DNA of 43,349 nucleotides from a virus. The position numbers were made by a program, and so were the translations under genes. This document shows, one piece after another, positions 32,620 through 40,420 of this stretch. The notes beneath the pieces were generated by a model. The model was not told the DNA's origin. It worked only from the letters and a program-made list of their open reading frames with translations, and made no database searches. The stretch covers positions 1 through 43,349 of IMG/VR virus record IMGVR_UViG_3300031143_000013; one strand, given 5' to 3'. Position 1 is the first letter of the stretch, and every line of letters starts with the position of its first letter.

Positions 32620-34750
32620 TACCGCTGAACCCTTGCTCTCCTGGTACTGGTGCGACACCCGTTCCTATAGTACCACCGCCAGCACCTGTCTGGTCTTGTA
32701 CCTGAGCGCCAGCAGGAGCGCCCTGTGGAGCAGGAGCACCACCTTCAGGGCCTGGGACACCTTCAGGAGCCATAGGGGGCTGTGGGGGCGCTTGGAAGGC
32801 TTTGAGTATCTCTGCCTGTATTGCTGCGTCCTGCATGGAGTTAGTCACTTTGTCTGGATCAAGGTTCATGCTCTTAGCAATCTCACGAATAACGTAATCC
32901 ATCTTAGCGAATGGTGCAAGTGCTGGGTTAGATGCAACCTGCAAGAACTGCATTAAGCGCTGTGAGCGAACTTCATTAGCCATTAAGCTCTCTGTACCAG
33001 ATGCCTTAACCTCTAAGTCACCCTTGATGCTGCTATCAAAATCAAACTGCATGTTGAATGCAAAGAAAGCTTTACCCATAGGAGCGATAAGATAGTCATC
33101 TACATTCTTAACCACACTACGAATAGAGCCGTTAGCAGCAGACATAAGCATACTAATACCTGAAGCAGTACGTCCAACACCACTGACACCCGTTTGACCA
33201 TGAGCAAAGGAAGGGAATCCAGTAGACTCATCAGCTAATACTCGTGCTTTATCAAAGAGTTGCATGTTTTCCTGTGCTACGTTGGGGAACTTAGTGCCAA
33301 ACAAGGCTTGACCAGGTGCACCCCCCTGTCTTCGTAGGACTTTTCCTGGGTACATAGTTAAGTCTTGGCCTGGAACCAAGTTTGTCTCATCTACTTCAAT
33401 GATAAGATTACCACTTAGAGAAGCATTGTCAATAGCCATACGCATAAAGCCATTCATCAATGTCTGTGTATCGTCCATGTTCTCAGCAATACCTACGCCA
33501 AAGAAGGAATAAGGGTTGTGCTCATAGGGTACAGAGTAGTAAGGGATACGTGAAGGCTTGAATGGGTTAAGCACACAACGAAGGACTTCTCCGTTACACA
33601 CCCAGATATTGCAGTTTACTTCGTTTAAGTCTTTATATTCTTTGGGTATCTTAATACCATTATCTTCTAGTATATCTATATCAACAAAGCCCCAGAACTC
33701 AAACACTTCCCAACGCTCTGAGTTACCAATAGTACTATCGTCATCTTCCATCTTCTGTTCCCAATGCTTACGCACATAGTCAGAACCAGAAGCAACGACA
33801 GCTTCAATAGAATCTTCCATAAAGTAAGGGCGATTAGCTAGAGAACGTATTTGTGTACGAGACATCTTGTGACGCTCAACTACATACTCTGCATCATCCA
33901 TGCTTGAAGCTTCAGGGTCAGGGTAGAAGTTCCATATAGATACATGATCTGTAGAAGGTACAGTCTTTACTATAGGGTCATACTCACCTTCTTCATTCCA
34001 GTTAGGATACTCTTTATCTGTAGCGAAGGGGCCTTTCATAACACCTGTACCTAGCAGTGCCATCTCAAAGGCCATACTACGTAAATGCTTAGATGCACCC
34101 GACTCGTTTAACTGATCGTGTACTTTCTTTTCCATCTTCTTAGCTGCTACCATAGCAGGATGGAATGTTACAGTAGTAGGAGAAGTACCGTCACCCTCAA
34201 TGAGTTTATCTGCTACTGGAGTTAGTTTATTTTCTAAACCACCTAAGCGTTTCTCTAATGAGCTTCTAGTCTCACCTGGTTTTAGTTTAGTGTCTGGGCC
34301 AATCAAGTAAGGCTTAGTAGGCTCCTGACCAAAGGCACTCTTTAATTCTTCTACACCTGCTTCTGCATTAGGGTCTAGATTAATGTGTACAGACTCAGCA
34401 ACGCCATCAGGTAATACAGAGGGATCTATCGAAAGCGGAAACTTATTATTTCCAAATAGAACATCAATAATCTGCCCATAAGCAGCGAGAGTTTTAGTCT
34501 TAGTGACTTTAATAAATACCCTAGATTTTTCACTAGATGTGAATTGCACGTCTGATCCGTAAAGACCACGATAGTTTCTATAAGCACGTAGCCACCTTTC
34601 TTCATCCCCTAATCTAGAGTCTTCTGCTCTTTTGAATCGCTCATTAACAAACGCAACAATACTACTGCTTGACGCAAGGAGTTTATCGTCTTGTGCTTCT
34701 GCAGCAACTACGTCATCAGTCTCAAACGAAAGATCATCTATTTCTGCCAT
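32609..34750 (-). CDS. Portal protein
   Basis: The 713-residue protein lies directly after the terminase large subunit. It has the portal layout: a helical N-terminus with RFKRAEDSRLGDEERWLRAYRNYRGLYG, a VFIKVTKTKTLAAYGQIIDVLFG segment, a stem/crown region including SVPYEHNPYSFFGVGIAE, MRMAIDNASLSGN and GISMLMSAANGSIRSVV, and a proline/glycine-rich C-terminal tail (residues 645-700). Portals form the dodecameric ring at one capsid vertex and join the terminase motor, then the tail. Length is in the range of podovirus portals of the P22 type (about 700). Confidence 0.9.
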   Translation of the reverse strand: MAEIDDLSFETDDVVAAEAQDDKLLASSSSIVAFVNERFKRAEDSRLGDEERWLRAYRNYRGLYGSDVQFTSSEKSRVFIKVTKTKTLAAYGQIIDVLFGNNKFPLSIDPSVLPDGVAESVHINLDPNAEAGVEELKSAFGQEPTKPYLIGPDTKLKPGETRSSLEKRLGGLENKLTPVADKLIEGDGTSPTTVTFHPAMVAAKKMEKKVHDQLNESGASKHLRSMAFEMALLGTGVMKGPFATDKEYPNWNEEGEYDPIVKTVPSTDHVSIWNFYPDPEASSMDDAEYVVERHKMSRTQIRSLANRPYFMEDSIEAVVASGSDYVRKHWEQKMEDDDSTIGNSERWEVFEFWGFVDIDILEDNGIKIPKEYKDLNEVNCNIWVCNGEVLRCVLNPFKPSRIPYYSVPYEHNPYSFFGVGIAENMDDTQTLMNGFMRMAIDNASLSGNLIIEVDETNLVPGQDLTMYPGKVLRRQGGAPGQALFGTKFPNVAQENMQLFDKARVLADESTGFPSFAHGQTGVSGVGRTASGISMLMSAANGSIRSVVKNVDDYLIAPMGKAFFAFNMQFDFDSSIKGDLEVKASGTESLMANEVRSQRLMQFLQVASNPALAPFAKMDYVIREIAKSMNLDPDKVTNSMQDAAIQAEILKAFQAPPQPPMAPEGVPGPEGGAPAPQGAPAGAQVQDQTGAGGGTIGTGVAPVPGEQGFSGNVA

Positions 34751-34753
34751 AAT

Positions 34754-36331
34754 TTAATATCCGAATGTTGGGTCTGACGCTTGAAAGCCAGACCTTTGTG
34801 TTGCGGGGTTAAAGTCCCATAGTGAGCTTCTTGGTCTAGTCATAATACCATACCTTAAAGCATCATACAAGTGATCTTCTGAGTTTGTATCAACATCTTC
34901 AGAGTTTCTTTTGTCTAAAGGTATTGATGGTATCTGCGCTAGTAGATTGGTGCAGGTAGACATGAATACCAAGCGTGGTTTCTCAGTAAACTCATCTACC
35001 TGCAAACGGCGATGTAACTCATTTTTACCAGCCACTCTTGAGCCACGAGAACGGTCAGAAGGTCTCCAACGACAACCCTTCATGTTCATTTGTTCTGCTA
35101 ATGACGGGCCAGTATCCCCACGTTTGTGCCACAGGGAAGAGTCCAATACGCCGTATCTCATTGTACCATCTTCAGCCTCTGCATCAAGAATCATATCTGC
35201 TAGATCAGTGGCTGTTACTTTACTACAATAAAGTTCTCTGTATACGATAAGCTGCTCATCAGGTGCTACAGCTATCCAAACAACACCTGTGTAACTCCCA
35301 TATCCATAGTCACAAGCTCTAAATCTAGACCATGACTTAGGTATGCTAAAAGGATCTATAACGTGTATAGCTCTGTTAAACTCAGGGAAAGCTGCCCCTT
35401 CATTTACATCCCAGTTACCTTCAAGTAGTTGTTTTTTCTGATGCTCAGGTAGTGAGAGTAGCATTGCTTCATACTCACCGCCCTGTGACAAATAAGGGTT
35501 ATCAAATAGGCTGGCAGGGATAAACCTACGTTTAAATAGAGGTTCACCCTCTCTGCTATGCCCTTTAGGGAACGTAATAGTATCCCCTGTTTCTATACTA
35601 GTAGCCCAGAATGCCTCATTGCGAGGTGCTGGGTCAATAAACATCTTTTTAACCCAAGCATGTCCGTTTCCACCTGGGTTTGTTGTGGCTCTCATGTACA
35701 AACCTAGCTCATTACTATGTGCAGATCTCAAGCGTGACCTCATATAATCCCAGGCGTAGTTTGTATTCCACTGCGTCAGTTCATCGAAGCCTATCCAGTT
35801 AAACGCCTGCCCTTGGTAGCGGGTAACATCCATGTCTTTGTCCAAGTAGGACATCCAAAGTCTGCCCCCTCTAGGGCTAGTCCACTGTGACTTACGTTCT
35901 GACCACTTTATACCTGGAATTGCTTTAGGGTATAGCTCTTGACTCTTTTGTATTAGCTCTCGTAGCTCTTCTGTAGTGTGTCGTACCAGCAAACCACTAA
36001 AGTTAGGGTTGCCTAAGCCATGTAGAGGGTCTGCAAGCATGGCGTAGCTTTTACCACCACCCGCACTGCCTCCATATAGTACTTCACGCTCACTAGAACT
36101 AAGAAAGTCAGTCTGAGGGCCAGCATTAGGCTTAAAAACTACGTCTTGAGCTACTTCTACTTCATACTGAGGGGGTAGAACTGTCGCTGGTACTGTCTTC
36201 TTCGTCTTCTCCGTGGGTACTATAGGCTCCAATGCGGTTTTTTTCAAGGGTTTCGATTTCCTTGAGGATTTTTTGGAGCCGCTGGGCAAGGAACCGTTTA
36301 GCTGTAGTTGCTTTTTTACGTTTGAGGTCAA
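34754..36331 (-). CDS. terL: Terminase large subunit
   Basis: A 525-residue packaging ATPase and nuclease. Walker A is GGSAGGGKS (87-95) and Walker B WIGFDE (179-184); ATTNPGG (215-221) is the coupling region. The C-terminal nuclease contains ACDYGYGS (D341), GVLDSSLW (D397) and EDHLYDALRYG near the end. The start is uncertain: the ORF begins with TTG at 36331, overlapping the upstream gene by 170 bp, and no ATG occurs before residue 98. Later in-frame TTG codons at 36289, 36244 and 36232 are alternatives. The first 55 residues are basic and low complexity, so a later start would not disturb the ATPase. Confidence 0.93.
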   Translation of the reverse strand: MTSNVKKQLQLNGSLPSGSKKSSRKSKPLKKTALEPIVPTEKTKKTVPATVLPPQYEVEVAQDVVFKPNAGPQTDFLSSSEREVLYGGSAGGGKSYAMLADPLHGLGNPNFSGLLVRHTTEELRELIQKSQELYPKAIPGIKWSERKSQWTSPRGGRLWMSYLDKDMDVTRYQGQAFNWIGFDELTQWNTNYAWDYMRSRLRSAHSNELGLYMRATTNPGGNGHAWVKKMFIDPAPRNEAFWATSIETGDTITFPKGHSREGEPLFKRRFIPASLFDNPYLSQGGEYEAMLLSLPEHQKKQLLEGNWDVNEGAAFPEFNRAIHVIDPFSIPKSWSRFRACDYGYGSYTGVVWIAVAPDEQLIVYRELYCSKVTATDLADMILDAEAEDGTMRYGVLDSSLWHKRGDTGPSLAEQMNMKGCRWRPSDRSRGSRVAGKNELHRRLQVDEFTEKPRLVFMSTCTNLLAQIPSIPLDKRNSEDVDTNSEDHLYDALRYGIMTRPRSSLWDFNPATQRSGFQASDPTFGY

Positions 36332-36629
36332 TGTCTACTCTTCTTCTTAGCGCTTGCTGCGTAATAGGTCTACCTGTCTGTTTTTCTAACCATATACAGA
36401 CATCTGCGTAACTATACTGCTTTAAGTGTCTCTTTGCAAGCTCTAATGCCTCTAATTCGTAAGGGATAGGCTCTAAAAGTGCATCATTATCGTAGCAAAC
36501 CTTATATCCGTAAGGTACACCCTTGTTAGTATTACCTAGTCTTACTACTGTATGCCACTCTTTTTCTTTACCTTTAGGTGGTTTAGGTAGTTCCCAGTAA
36601 CCTATATCTTCTGTTATCTTTAATCTCAC
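36162..36629 (-). CDS. Helix-turn-helix-like protein next to terminase
   Basis: The 155-residue protein starts with beta-like segments (GVPYGYKVCYDNDALLEPIP) followed by LKQYSYADVCIWLEKQTGRPITQQALRRRV, a helix-turn-helix-like pattern reminiscent of the DNA-binding part of serine recombinases, and a basic coiled coil. The recombinase catalytic domain is absent. Placed between the small and large terminase genes, it may be a DNA-recognition partner in packaging, possibly a second terminase-associated subunit. Its last 170 bp overlap the large terminase ORF in another frame. Confidence 0.8.
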   Translation of the reverse strand: MRLKITEDIGYWELPKPPKGKEKEWHTVVRLGNTNKGVPYGYKVCYDNDALLEPIPYELEALELAKRHLKQYSYADVCIWLEKQTGRPITQQALRRRVDIDLKRKKATTAKRFLAQRLQKILKEIETLEKNRIGAYSTHGEDEEDSTSDSSTPSV

Positions 36630-36640
36630 AATAACACTAC

Positions 36641-37012
36641 TTATTCATTAGAACCTTCTTTGGGTGGAAGGTAGAATACACCGCCACCACTAGAGGATAC
36701 GTCCAATCTTTCTACTTTACCCAAGCCAGCACGATCAAGTAGGTCTTTAGCGGCAACCATCTTATCACGAATGCCTAGTTCAGTAGGGTCATACAAAGCA
36801 CCAGCCATAGACATAGCTGCTTTAGGGGCTACTTGTGCAAAGTAAGTACGTGTAGCCTCTCCTATCTCATCTTTAAGAGACTCAACTATAGAACGAGTAG
36901 AACTAGTCTCGCCATAACCCGCTAGTTTCTTAGCTTGTACAGCATCACCTTGAGCCTCTTCAAAGAGAACCTCTAGGAAACGCCGTTGATTATCTGTTAA
37001 GTTACGTGTCAT
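36641..37012 (-). CDS. Terminase small subunit candidate
   Basis: A 123-residue protein with LTDNQRRFLEVLFEEAQGDAVQAKKLAGY at the N-terminus, the helix-turn-helix-like opening common in small terminase subunits, followed by helical oligomerisation segments and a C-terminal KEGSNE tail. Small subunits bind the packaging site and regulate the large subunit ATPase. Gene order (this gene, the DNA-binding-like gene, large subunit, portal) supports the call. Confidence 0.82.
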   Translation of the reverse strand: MTRNLTDNQRRFLEVLFEEAQGDAVQAKKLAGYGETSSTRSIVESLKDEIGEATRTYFAQVAPKAAMSMAGALYDPTELGIRDKMVAAKDLLDRAGLGKVERLDVSSSGGGVFYLPPKEGSNE

Positions 37013-37048
37013 GGTGTTACTACTTTCTTTGTATAAAGATAATACATG

Positions 37049-37522
37049 CTATTTGACCTCTTCAGCTAGTATTGCTGCACCCCAGAACAAACCAGCAGTA
37101 CCTATGCCAAATACTATAACACAAGCGAGGACAGTTAAGAAGTAAAATATCCTATCCCTCTTATCTGCTTCAGCCTCAAGTGCATCCTTACGCCGTTTAC
37201 GAGCTTGGGCCTGTTCGTGTACAACCATATCCCACATACCTGGAGGGCCATATAATCGTGTTGTAGACCTCAAATCGTCCATACACTCTTTGTGCTTCAT
37301 CTTAGCTTGAGCTATGGCGAAACCTTCTTCTTCAGTAGAGGTAAGGCGACCCAGTGGGCCTTTGTGCCTGCCCTTCTCAGCAATACCAATCTCGGCTTCA
37401 AGGTTAGCTAATTTACCGAAAGCAGGCATAATGCTATTAACATCTTTGCCTGCCTTTATTGCGTTGCTTATACCGCCAGCTATGCTGCTTACTGCACTTG
37501 CAAGAGCTAAAACTTCAATCAT
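37049..37522 (-). CDS. Membrane-anchored hypothetical protein
   Basis: This 157-residue protein has a weakly hydrophobic N-terminus (IEVLALASAVSSIAGGIS), a charged helical middle and a strong C-terminal hydrophobic stretch at about 124-152, long enough for one segment or a tight pair. The central YGPPGMWDMVVHEQAQARKRRKDALEAEADKRDR is highly charged. The architecture, seen upstream of terminase genes in many marine phages, has no assigned function; a lysis or membrane role is possible. Confidence 0.78.
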   Translation of the reverse strand: MIEVLALASAVSSIAGGISNAIKAGKDVNSIMPAFGKLANLEAEIGIAEKGRHKGPLGRLTSTEEEGFAIAQAKMKHKECMDDLRSTTRLYGPPGMWDMVVHEQAQARKRRKDALEAEADKRDRIFYFLTVLACVIVFGIGTAGLFWGAAILAEEVK

Positions 37523-37549
37523 GCAAATACAGTCCTATATTCAGTTAGC

Positions 37550-37762
37550 CTATTTAGGTTCTTCGTTTAGAACACGGCTAATGTCACCACGAGTAATTCC
37601 AATATCTCTTAAGTCTTTGTCTGTCATTCCGTGAAGCTGCATTGAAGCTATGCGGCGGTTTGCTTCTTTTTGGCGACTCTCAATAAAAGCATTAAAGACT
37701 TTTACTAGCCATGCTTTAAATGATGCACCAAAGCGTTGTGTTTGTGTGATTACTAATTCCAT
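37550..37762 (-). CDS. DUF1127 domain protein
   Basis: A 70-residue protein whose C-terminal half is a DUF1127 motif: RRIASMQLHGMTDKDLRDIG followed by ITRGDI. The start at 37762 has AAGGAG 8 bases upstream; an ATG two codons earlier is too close to that site. DUF1127 proteins are small arginine-rich proteins abundant in alphaproteobacteria; in Agrobacterium and Rhodobacter members act in phosphate/carbon metabolism and RNA turnover. A phage copy suggests host origin and a role in altering host gene expression. The upstream gap has TATAACTAT at 37794-37802 but no good -35. Confidence 0.88.
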   Translation of the reverse strand: MELVITQTQRFGASFKAWLVKVFNAFIESRQKEANRRIASMQLHGMTDKDLRDIGITRGDISRVLNEEPK

Positions 37763-37844
37763 GTCCATTCTCCTTTTTTATATAGGGACGAACATAGTTA
37801 TACTTAATTAAAACCTATTTAGTAGATACAAGTTTGCATACCCG

Positions 37845-38210
37845 TTATCTATTAGGGTTATACCTTTCCCGTACAGATATGGTAGCCTCAATAGTATTAG
37901 TAGTCTGGGCATACAAGACAATCTTATCACCAGCGTGTAAGTGCATGACACTACTATCTAGTACATTAAAGGAGCTATTAGCTGCTATGCTGTGATCTTT
38001 GAGTAAGTAATGATACGTGCTGTCAGCTTTATGAAAAAACTGTACGAAGATCTTCTTAGCACCTGAGTTATTGTTATTCAGGAATAGAAGATCAATAGTA
38101 GCGCTATGCGTTGCAGGACATGTATACAGAACATCAGCCGCTGCATCAGCAGTAGTGGAAGCTATAGTCTTAGCCTCTGTAGAAGTCTTATATATAGCTA
38201 GTTCTACCAT
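37845..38210 (-). CDS. Beta-sandwich-like structural protein
   Basis: The 121-residue protein is beta-rich (ATIDLLFLNNNNSG, KKIFVQFFHKADSTYHYLLKD, HLHAGDKIVLYAQTTNTIEATISV). Strand order and the turn around a HSIAANSSF motif parallel the 120-residue protein at 21265-21627, so the two probably share a fold, perhaps a head or tail decoration domain. The gene ends 76 bp before the DUF1127 gene's upstream gap and starts directly against the next gene. Confidence 0.78.
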   Translation of the reverse strand: MVELAIYKTSTEAKTIASTTADAAADVLYTCPATHSATIDLLFLNNNNSGAKKIFVQFFHKADSTYHYLLKDHSIAANSSFNVLDSSVMHLHAGDKIVLYAQTTNTIEATISVRERYNPNR

Positions 38211-38588
38211 CTAGTCTTTCTTAGCTTTCTTCTTACCAGTAACTCTCTTCTTAATCTTTGTAGTCCAAGCTTCATTAATATCAGGAGTACTAGGGTCATC
38301 ACCTACAAGTTGACCTTTAGCATTACGAGCACGTACTACTTCTGTCTCTACTATAGTAGTTTCCTCAGTTACAGTAACCATTGCTTGATTAGATGCTGAA
38401 CCTGCAGTAGAAGTAGTTAGACTAGGCATTACTTCACCAGCCATAATAGCTTCTACATGCTCATCTGCATACCATACGTCACCATAGGCAGCTTCACCAG
38501 CTACAGGGCCACCACTAGCGTCTAATACTTGACCATCAACAACAGTGTAGCCTGCAGCGTTTAGTTCTTTTTCTTTATTGTTAAACAT
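38211..38588 (-). CDS. Hypothetical protein
   Basis: This 125-residue protein has a globular N-terminal part (AAGYTVVDGQVLDASGG; YADEHVEAIMAGEV), a threonine/valine-rich middle (VTVTEETTIVETEVV) and a strongly basic tail (KKRVTGKKKAKK). The basic tail is shared in character with other small proteins of this cluster. I do not recognise the family. Confidence 0.75.
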   Translation of the reverse strand: MFNNKEKELNAAGYTVVDGQVLDASGGPVAGEAAYGDVWYADEHVEAIMAGEVMPSLTTSTAGSASNQAMVTVTEETTIVETEVVRARNAKGQLVGDDPSTPDINEAWTTKIKKRVTGKKKAKKD

Positions 38589-38592
38589 TTAG

Positions 38593-38901
38593 TTAAGTCC
38601 GTTTCTTTGATGGGGGGTTCGATGCACCACACATTAGGCCCCCCTTATTCATGAATCCCATTTTATTACGTACTGCTTTAGGTAAGGATGCTGCGCCCTT
38701 GTTAGGAGCTTTAGTTAAGCCACCATCTTGCATAGCATTGCCAGCCATCATCATACCTTGGTTTTTCATATCTAAAGAATCACCATTTGCCTTGGATGGA
38801 CCTGTATTAATTACAGAACCGCCCATGTTATACATGCCCTTCTTTACAGAGCCACCCATGTCGTACATGCTCTTCTTAGGTTTTTTACTTCCGTAATTCA
38901 T
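38593..38901 (-). CDS. Small basic Gly/Met-rich protein
   Basis: A 102-residue basic protein with tandem MYDMGGSV/MYNMGGSV repeats near the N-terminus, KGG-like motifs (FMNKGGLM) and a basic tail ending in SKKRT. Similar glycine-methionine-lysine motifs occur in the 745- and 959-residue structural proteins. The composition suggests an unstructured, nucleic-acid-associated or virion-associated peptide. The function is unknown. Confidence 0.75.
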   Translation of the reverse strand: MNYGSKKPKKSMYDMGGSVKKGMYNMGGSVINTGPSKANGDSLDMKNQGMMMAGNAMQDGGLTKAPNKGAASLPKAVRNKMGFMNKGGLMCGASNPPSKKRT

Positions 38902-38913
38902 TGTGTCTCTCTC

Positions 38914-39081
38914 CTATTTCTTTATCTTAGCTTTAGCTGTTTTACTCAGGTCTTTAAAATGTACAACCTTCTTAGAAGACTTTGACATAGTAGCACCTGT
39001 CATAACTTTACCGTCAGGATGCTTATGGGTCTTACCCGTCCATTCCCTACCGTCAATAGTATAGTGTTTTACACCCTTCAT
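38914..39081 (-). CDS. Small basic protein
   Basis: A 55-residue protein, MKGVKHYTIDGREWTGKTHK at the N-terminus and a lysine-rich end (KTAKAKIKK). Its ATG overlaps the TGA of the upstream gene (ATGA). The lysine/histidine-rich, small alpha-beta composition and operon packing support a real gene. I do not recognise it; a DNA-binding or virion role fits with the basic neighbours. Confidence 0.72.
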   Translation of the reverse strand: MKGVKHYTIDGREWTGKTHKHPDGKVMTGATMSKSSKKVVHFKDLSKTAKAKIKK

Positions 39082-39329
39082 TTACTTACCTTCCTGTAGG
39101 TTTTGGTTTTGGCTGCAATTTTTTTAGGTTGAGCCACATGCTGCTTACCTGCCTTAGTGCCTTCTCGTTTAGCTCTGGTTGTAGCGGCGTACTCAGAAGG
39201 AGTAAGAGACTTAATAGCCTTAGCAGGTAGATAACGCTCACCAGTTTTAGCGCTGGGCTTTCCACTCTTAGTACCCCACTTTTGATTACCCCAAGCCTTT
39301 AAGCTCTTCTGTGACTTAGCTAATGCCAT
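39078..39329 (-). CDS. Basic phage protein (GERYLPAKAIKSL family)
   Basis: An 83-residue basic protein with WGNQKWGTKSGKPS, GERYLPAKAIKSLTPSEYAA and a lysine-rich end. The same pattern is widespread in marine myo- and podophages, where it lacks a defined function. I use the ATG at 39329, one base after the stop of a 24-residue ORF, instead of a GTG at 39344 inside that ORF. Its TGA overlaps the next ATG. Confidence 0.78.
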   Translation of the reverse strand: MALAKSQKSLKAWGNQKWGTKSGKPSAKTGERYLPAKAIKSLTPSEYAATTRAKREGTKAGKQHVAQPKKIAAKTKTYRKVSK

Positions 39330-39330
39330 A

Positions 39331-39405
39331 CTAACAGCAGTCACAACCTGTGTGGCACTTCTTATTCAGTAATGCACACAACAGTCGTTTAATATACTTT
39401 CTCAT
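39331..39405 (-). CDS. 24-residue cysteine-rich peptide ORF
   Basis: A tiny ORF starting MRKYIKRLLCALLNKK and ending CHTGCDCC, bracketed by an ATGA overlap with the upstream gene and a stop one base before the next ATG. It has five cysteines and a basic amphipathic N-terminus. The exact fit in an otherwise gap-free operon is the main support; it could equally be a translational coupling device. The function is unknown. Confidence 0.5.
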   Translation of the reverse strand: MRKYIKRLLCALLNKKCHTGCDCC

Positions 39406-39578
39406 TTGTATCCGCCACCCTTTGCTTTATATTGCTTAGCTACCATTTGAGCCTTACGTGCAGACCACTGACCAGGCTTACCACCCGAAGACCCCGCCTT
39501 TACAGAAGCTACAAGAGTCTTACGCATACTAGGCTTAGTGTAGTTACCCGCTGCGTTTACTGTAGATTTCTTAGCCAT
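39402..39578 (-). CDS. Small basic protein (GKPGQWSARKAQ family)
   Basis: A 58-residue protein starting MAKKSTVNAAGNYTKPSMRK and ending with GKPGQWSARKAQMVAKQYKA and a GGGYK tail. This ending is common in small basic marine phage proteins of unknown function. Its ATG overlaps the upstream TAA and its TGA overlaps the next small ORF. Confidence 0.78.
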   Translation of the reverse strand: MAKKSTVNAAGNYTKPSMRKTLVASVKAGSSGGKPGQWSARKAQMVAKQYKAKGGGYK

Positions 39579-39781
39579 TAAGCAGGCTCCCCATTATACT
39601 TTAACTCAGCACAGTTAGGTTTTATACTTGCATGACTGTACGTAGCTCTAATCTTTAGTGCTTCATTTAAAACGTCTACTTGGCATTCTTCTTCAGTGCT
39701 AAATACGTAGGGACTAGTAACAACGTCACAATGCTCAGATAGAGCACTCATACATACCATTATTATACCAAAGTATCCCAT
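39578..39781 (-). CDS. Small protein with hydrophobic N-terminus, possibly secreted
   Basis: A 67-residue protein: a hydrophobic start (GYFGIIMVCMSAL) followed by a hydrophilic body with three further cysteines (SEHCDVV, EEECQVDV, KPNCAELKY). It may be an exported protein with disulfide bonds; the start does not give a clear lipobox, so a spanin lipoprotein is not supported. The ATG at 39781 is preferred, 2 bp past the upstream stop, to a GTG three codons earlier. Confidence 0.7.
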   Translation of the reverse strand: MGYFGIIMVCMSALSEHCDVVTSPYVFSTEEECQVDVLNEALKIRATYSHASIKPNCAELKYNGEPA

Positions 39782-39783
39782 TA

Positions 39784-40062
39784 CTACCACTTTACTTTAT
39801 CCGCCCAATAAGCTGCACTCATCTTACCCTTAGCTATGTTCTTACCGTGCCTAGCCTTAAAACTCTTACGCTTAGCCTTCATGCGATCAGATTCACCCTC
39901 TTTAGGCTTTCCTGCTGTGGATGCTCCCTGCTCACCAAAGCGGATGAGCTTAATGGTTTCACCTTCTTTGGCAAGTACAGCGTGGGACTTACTAGGATGC
40001 TTAGGTGTACGCTTGGGTTTGTTGTAACCTGCAAATGTCTCACCTCTATACTCAATAGCCAT
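39784..40062 (-). CDS. Basic phage protein (YRGETFAGYNKPKRTP family)
   Basis: A 92-residue lysine-rich protein with EYRGETFAGYNKPKRTPKHP, KSHAVLAKEGETIKLIRFGE and KSFKARHGKNIAKGKMSAAYW. I recall this pattern from many tailed phages, where it remains uncharacterised. The beta-like core with basic tails suggests nucleic acid or virion binding. It starts at a TAATG junction with the membrane/coiled-coil gene. Confidence 0.8.
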   Translation of the reverse strand: MAIEYRGETFAGYNKPKRTPKHPSKSHAVLAKEGETIKLIRFGEQGASTAGKPKEGESDRMKAKRKSFKARHGKNIAKGKMSAAYWADKVKW

Positions 40063-40415
40063 TAGTTAGGTCCATTTCTACTCATAATCTCACGACCATA
40101 GTATTCTAAAGTCTTCTCAGCTAAAGCTATACGTTGCTGTAATTCAGTAATACGGGATATAGTCTTAGTTAATGCATCTGCTTCTTCCCATAGATCTTCT
40201 ATTTCTTCAAATGCACCATCAATGTAATCACTATTTTCTTGTACATCACGCTTAAGATTAACATTATCCTCAATAGCCATACGGCTACCTAGTTGTGATA
40301 CAGTCTCTTCTAAGTTTGATATAATAGAAGCTTGTTGTGACACCCACCACACTCCACCTGCAAGCTGCACTGCCATAGCTACTACAAGGGCTACAGGTAA
40401 CTTAAGGTTTTCCAT
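40062..40415 (-). CDS. Single-TM coiled-coil protein (i-spanin-like)
   Basis: The 117-residue protein has one N-terminal membrane segment (about 6-24) followed by a charged periplasmic-type coiled coil (residues 30-110). This topology matches inner-membrane spanins, which join inner and outer membranes in the final step of lysis. No outer-membrane lipoprotein partner is evident beside it, so the spanin call is tentative; such proteins are also simply annotated as hypothetical in marine phages. Confidence 0.75.
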   Translation of the reverse strand: MENLKLPVALVVAMAVQLAGGVWWVSQQASIISNLEETVSQLGSRMAIEDNVNLKRDVQENSDYIDGAFEEIEDLWEEADALTKTISRITELQQRIALAEKTLEYYGREIMSRNGPN

Positions 40416-40420
40416 AGCTG

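Noticed and set aside
37794-37824. Promoter upstream of the DUF1127 gene
   Set aside because: A TATAACTAT element is present but the -35 region has no TTGAC-like hexamer at suitable spacing.
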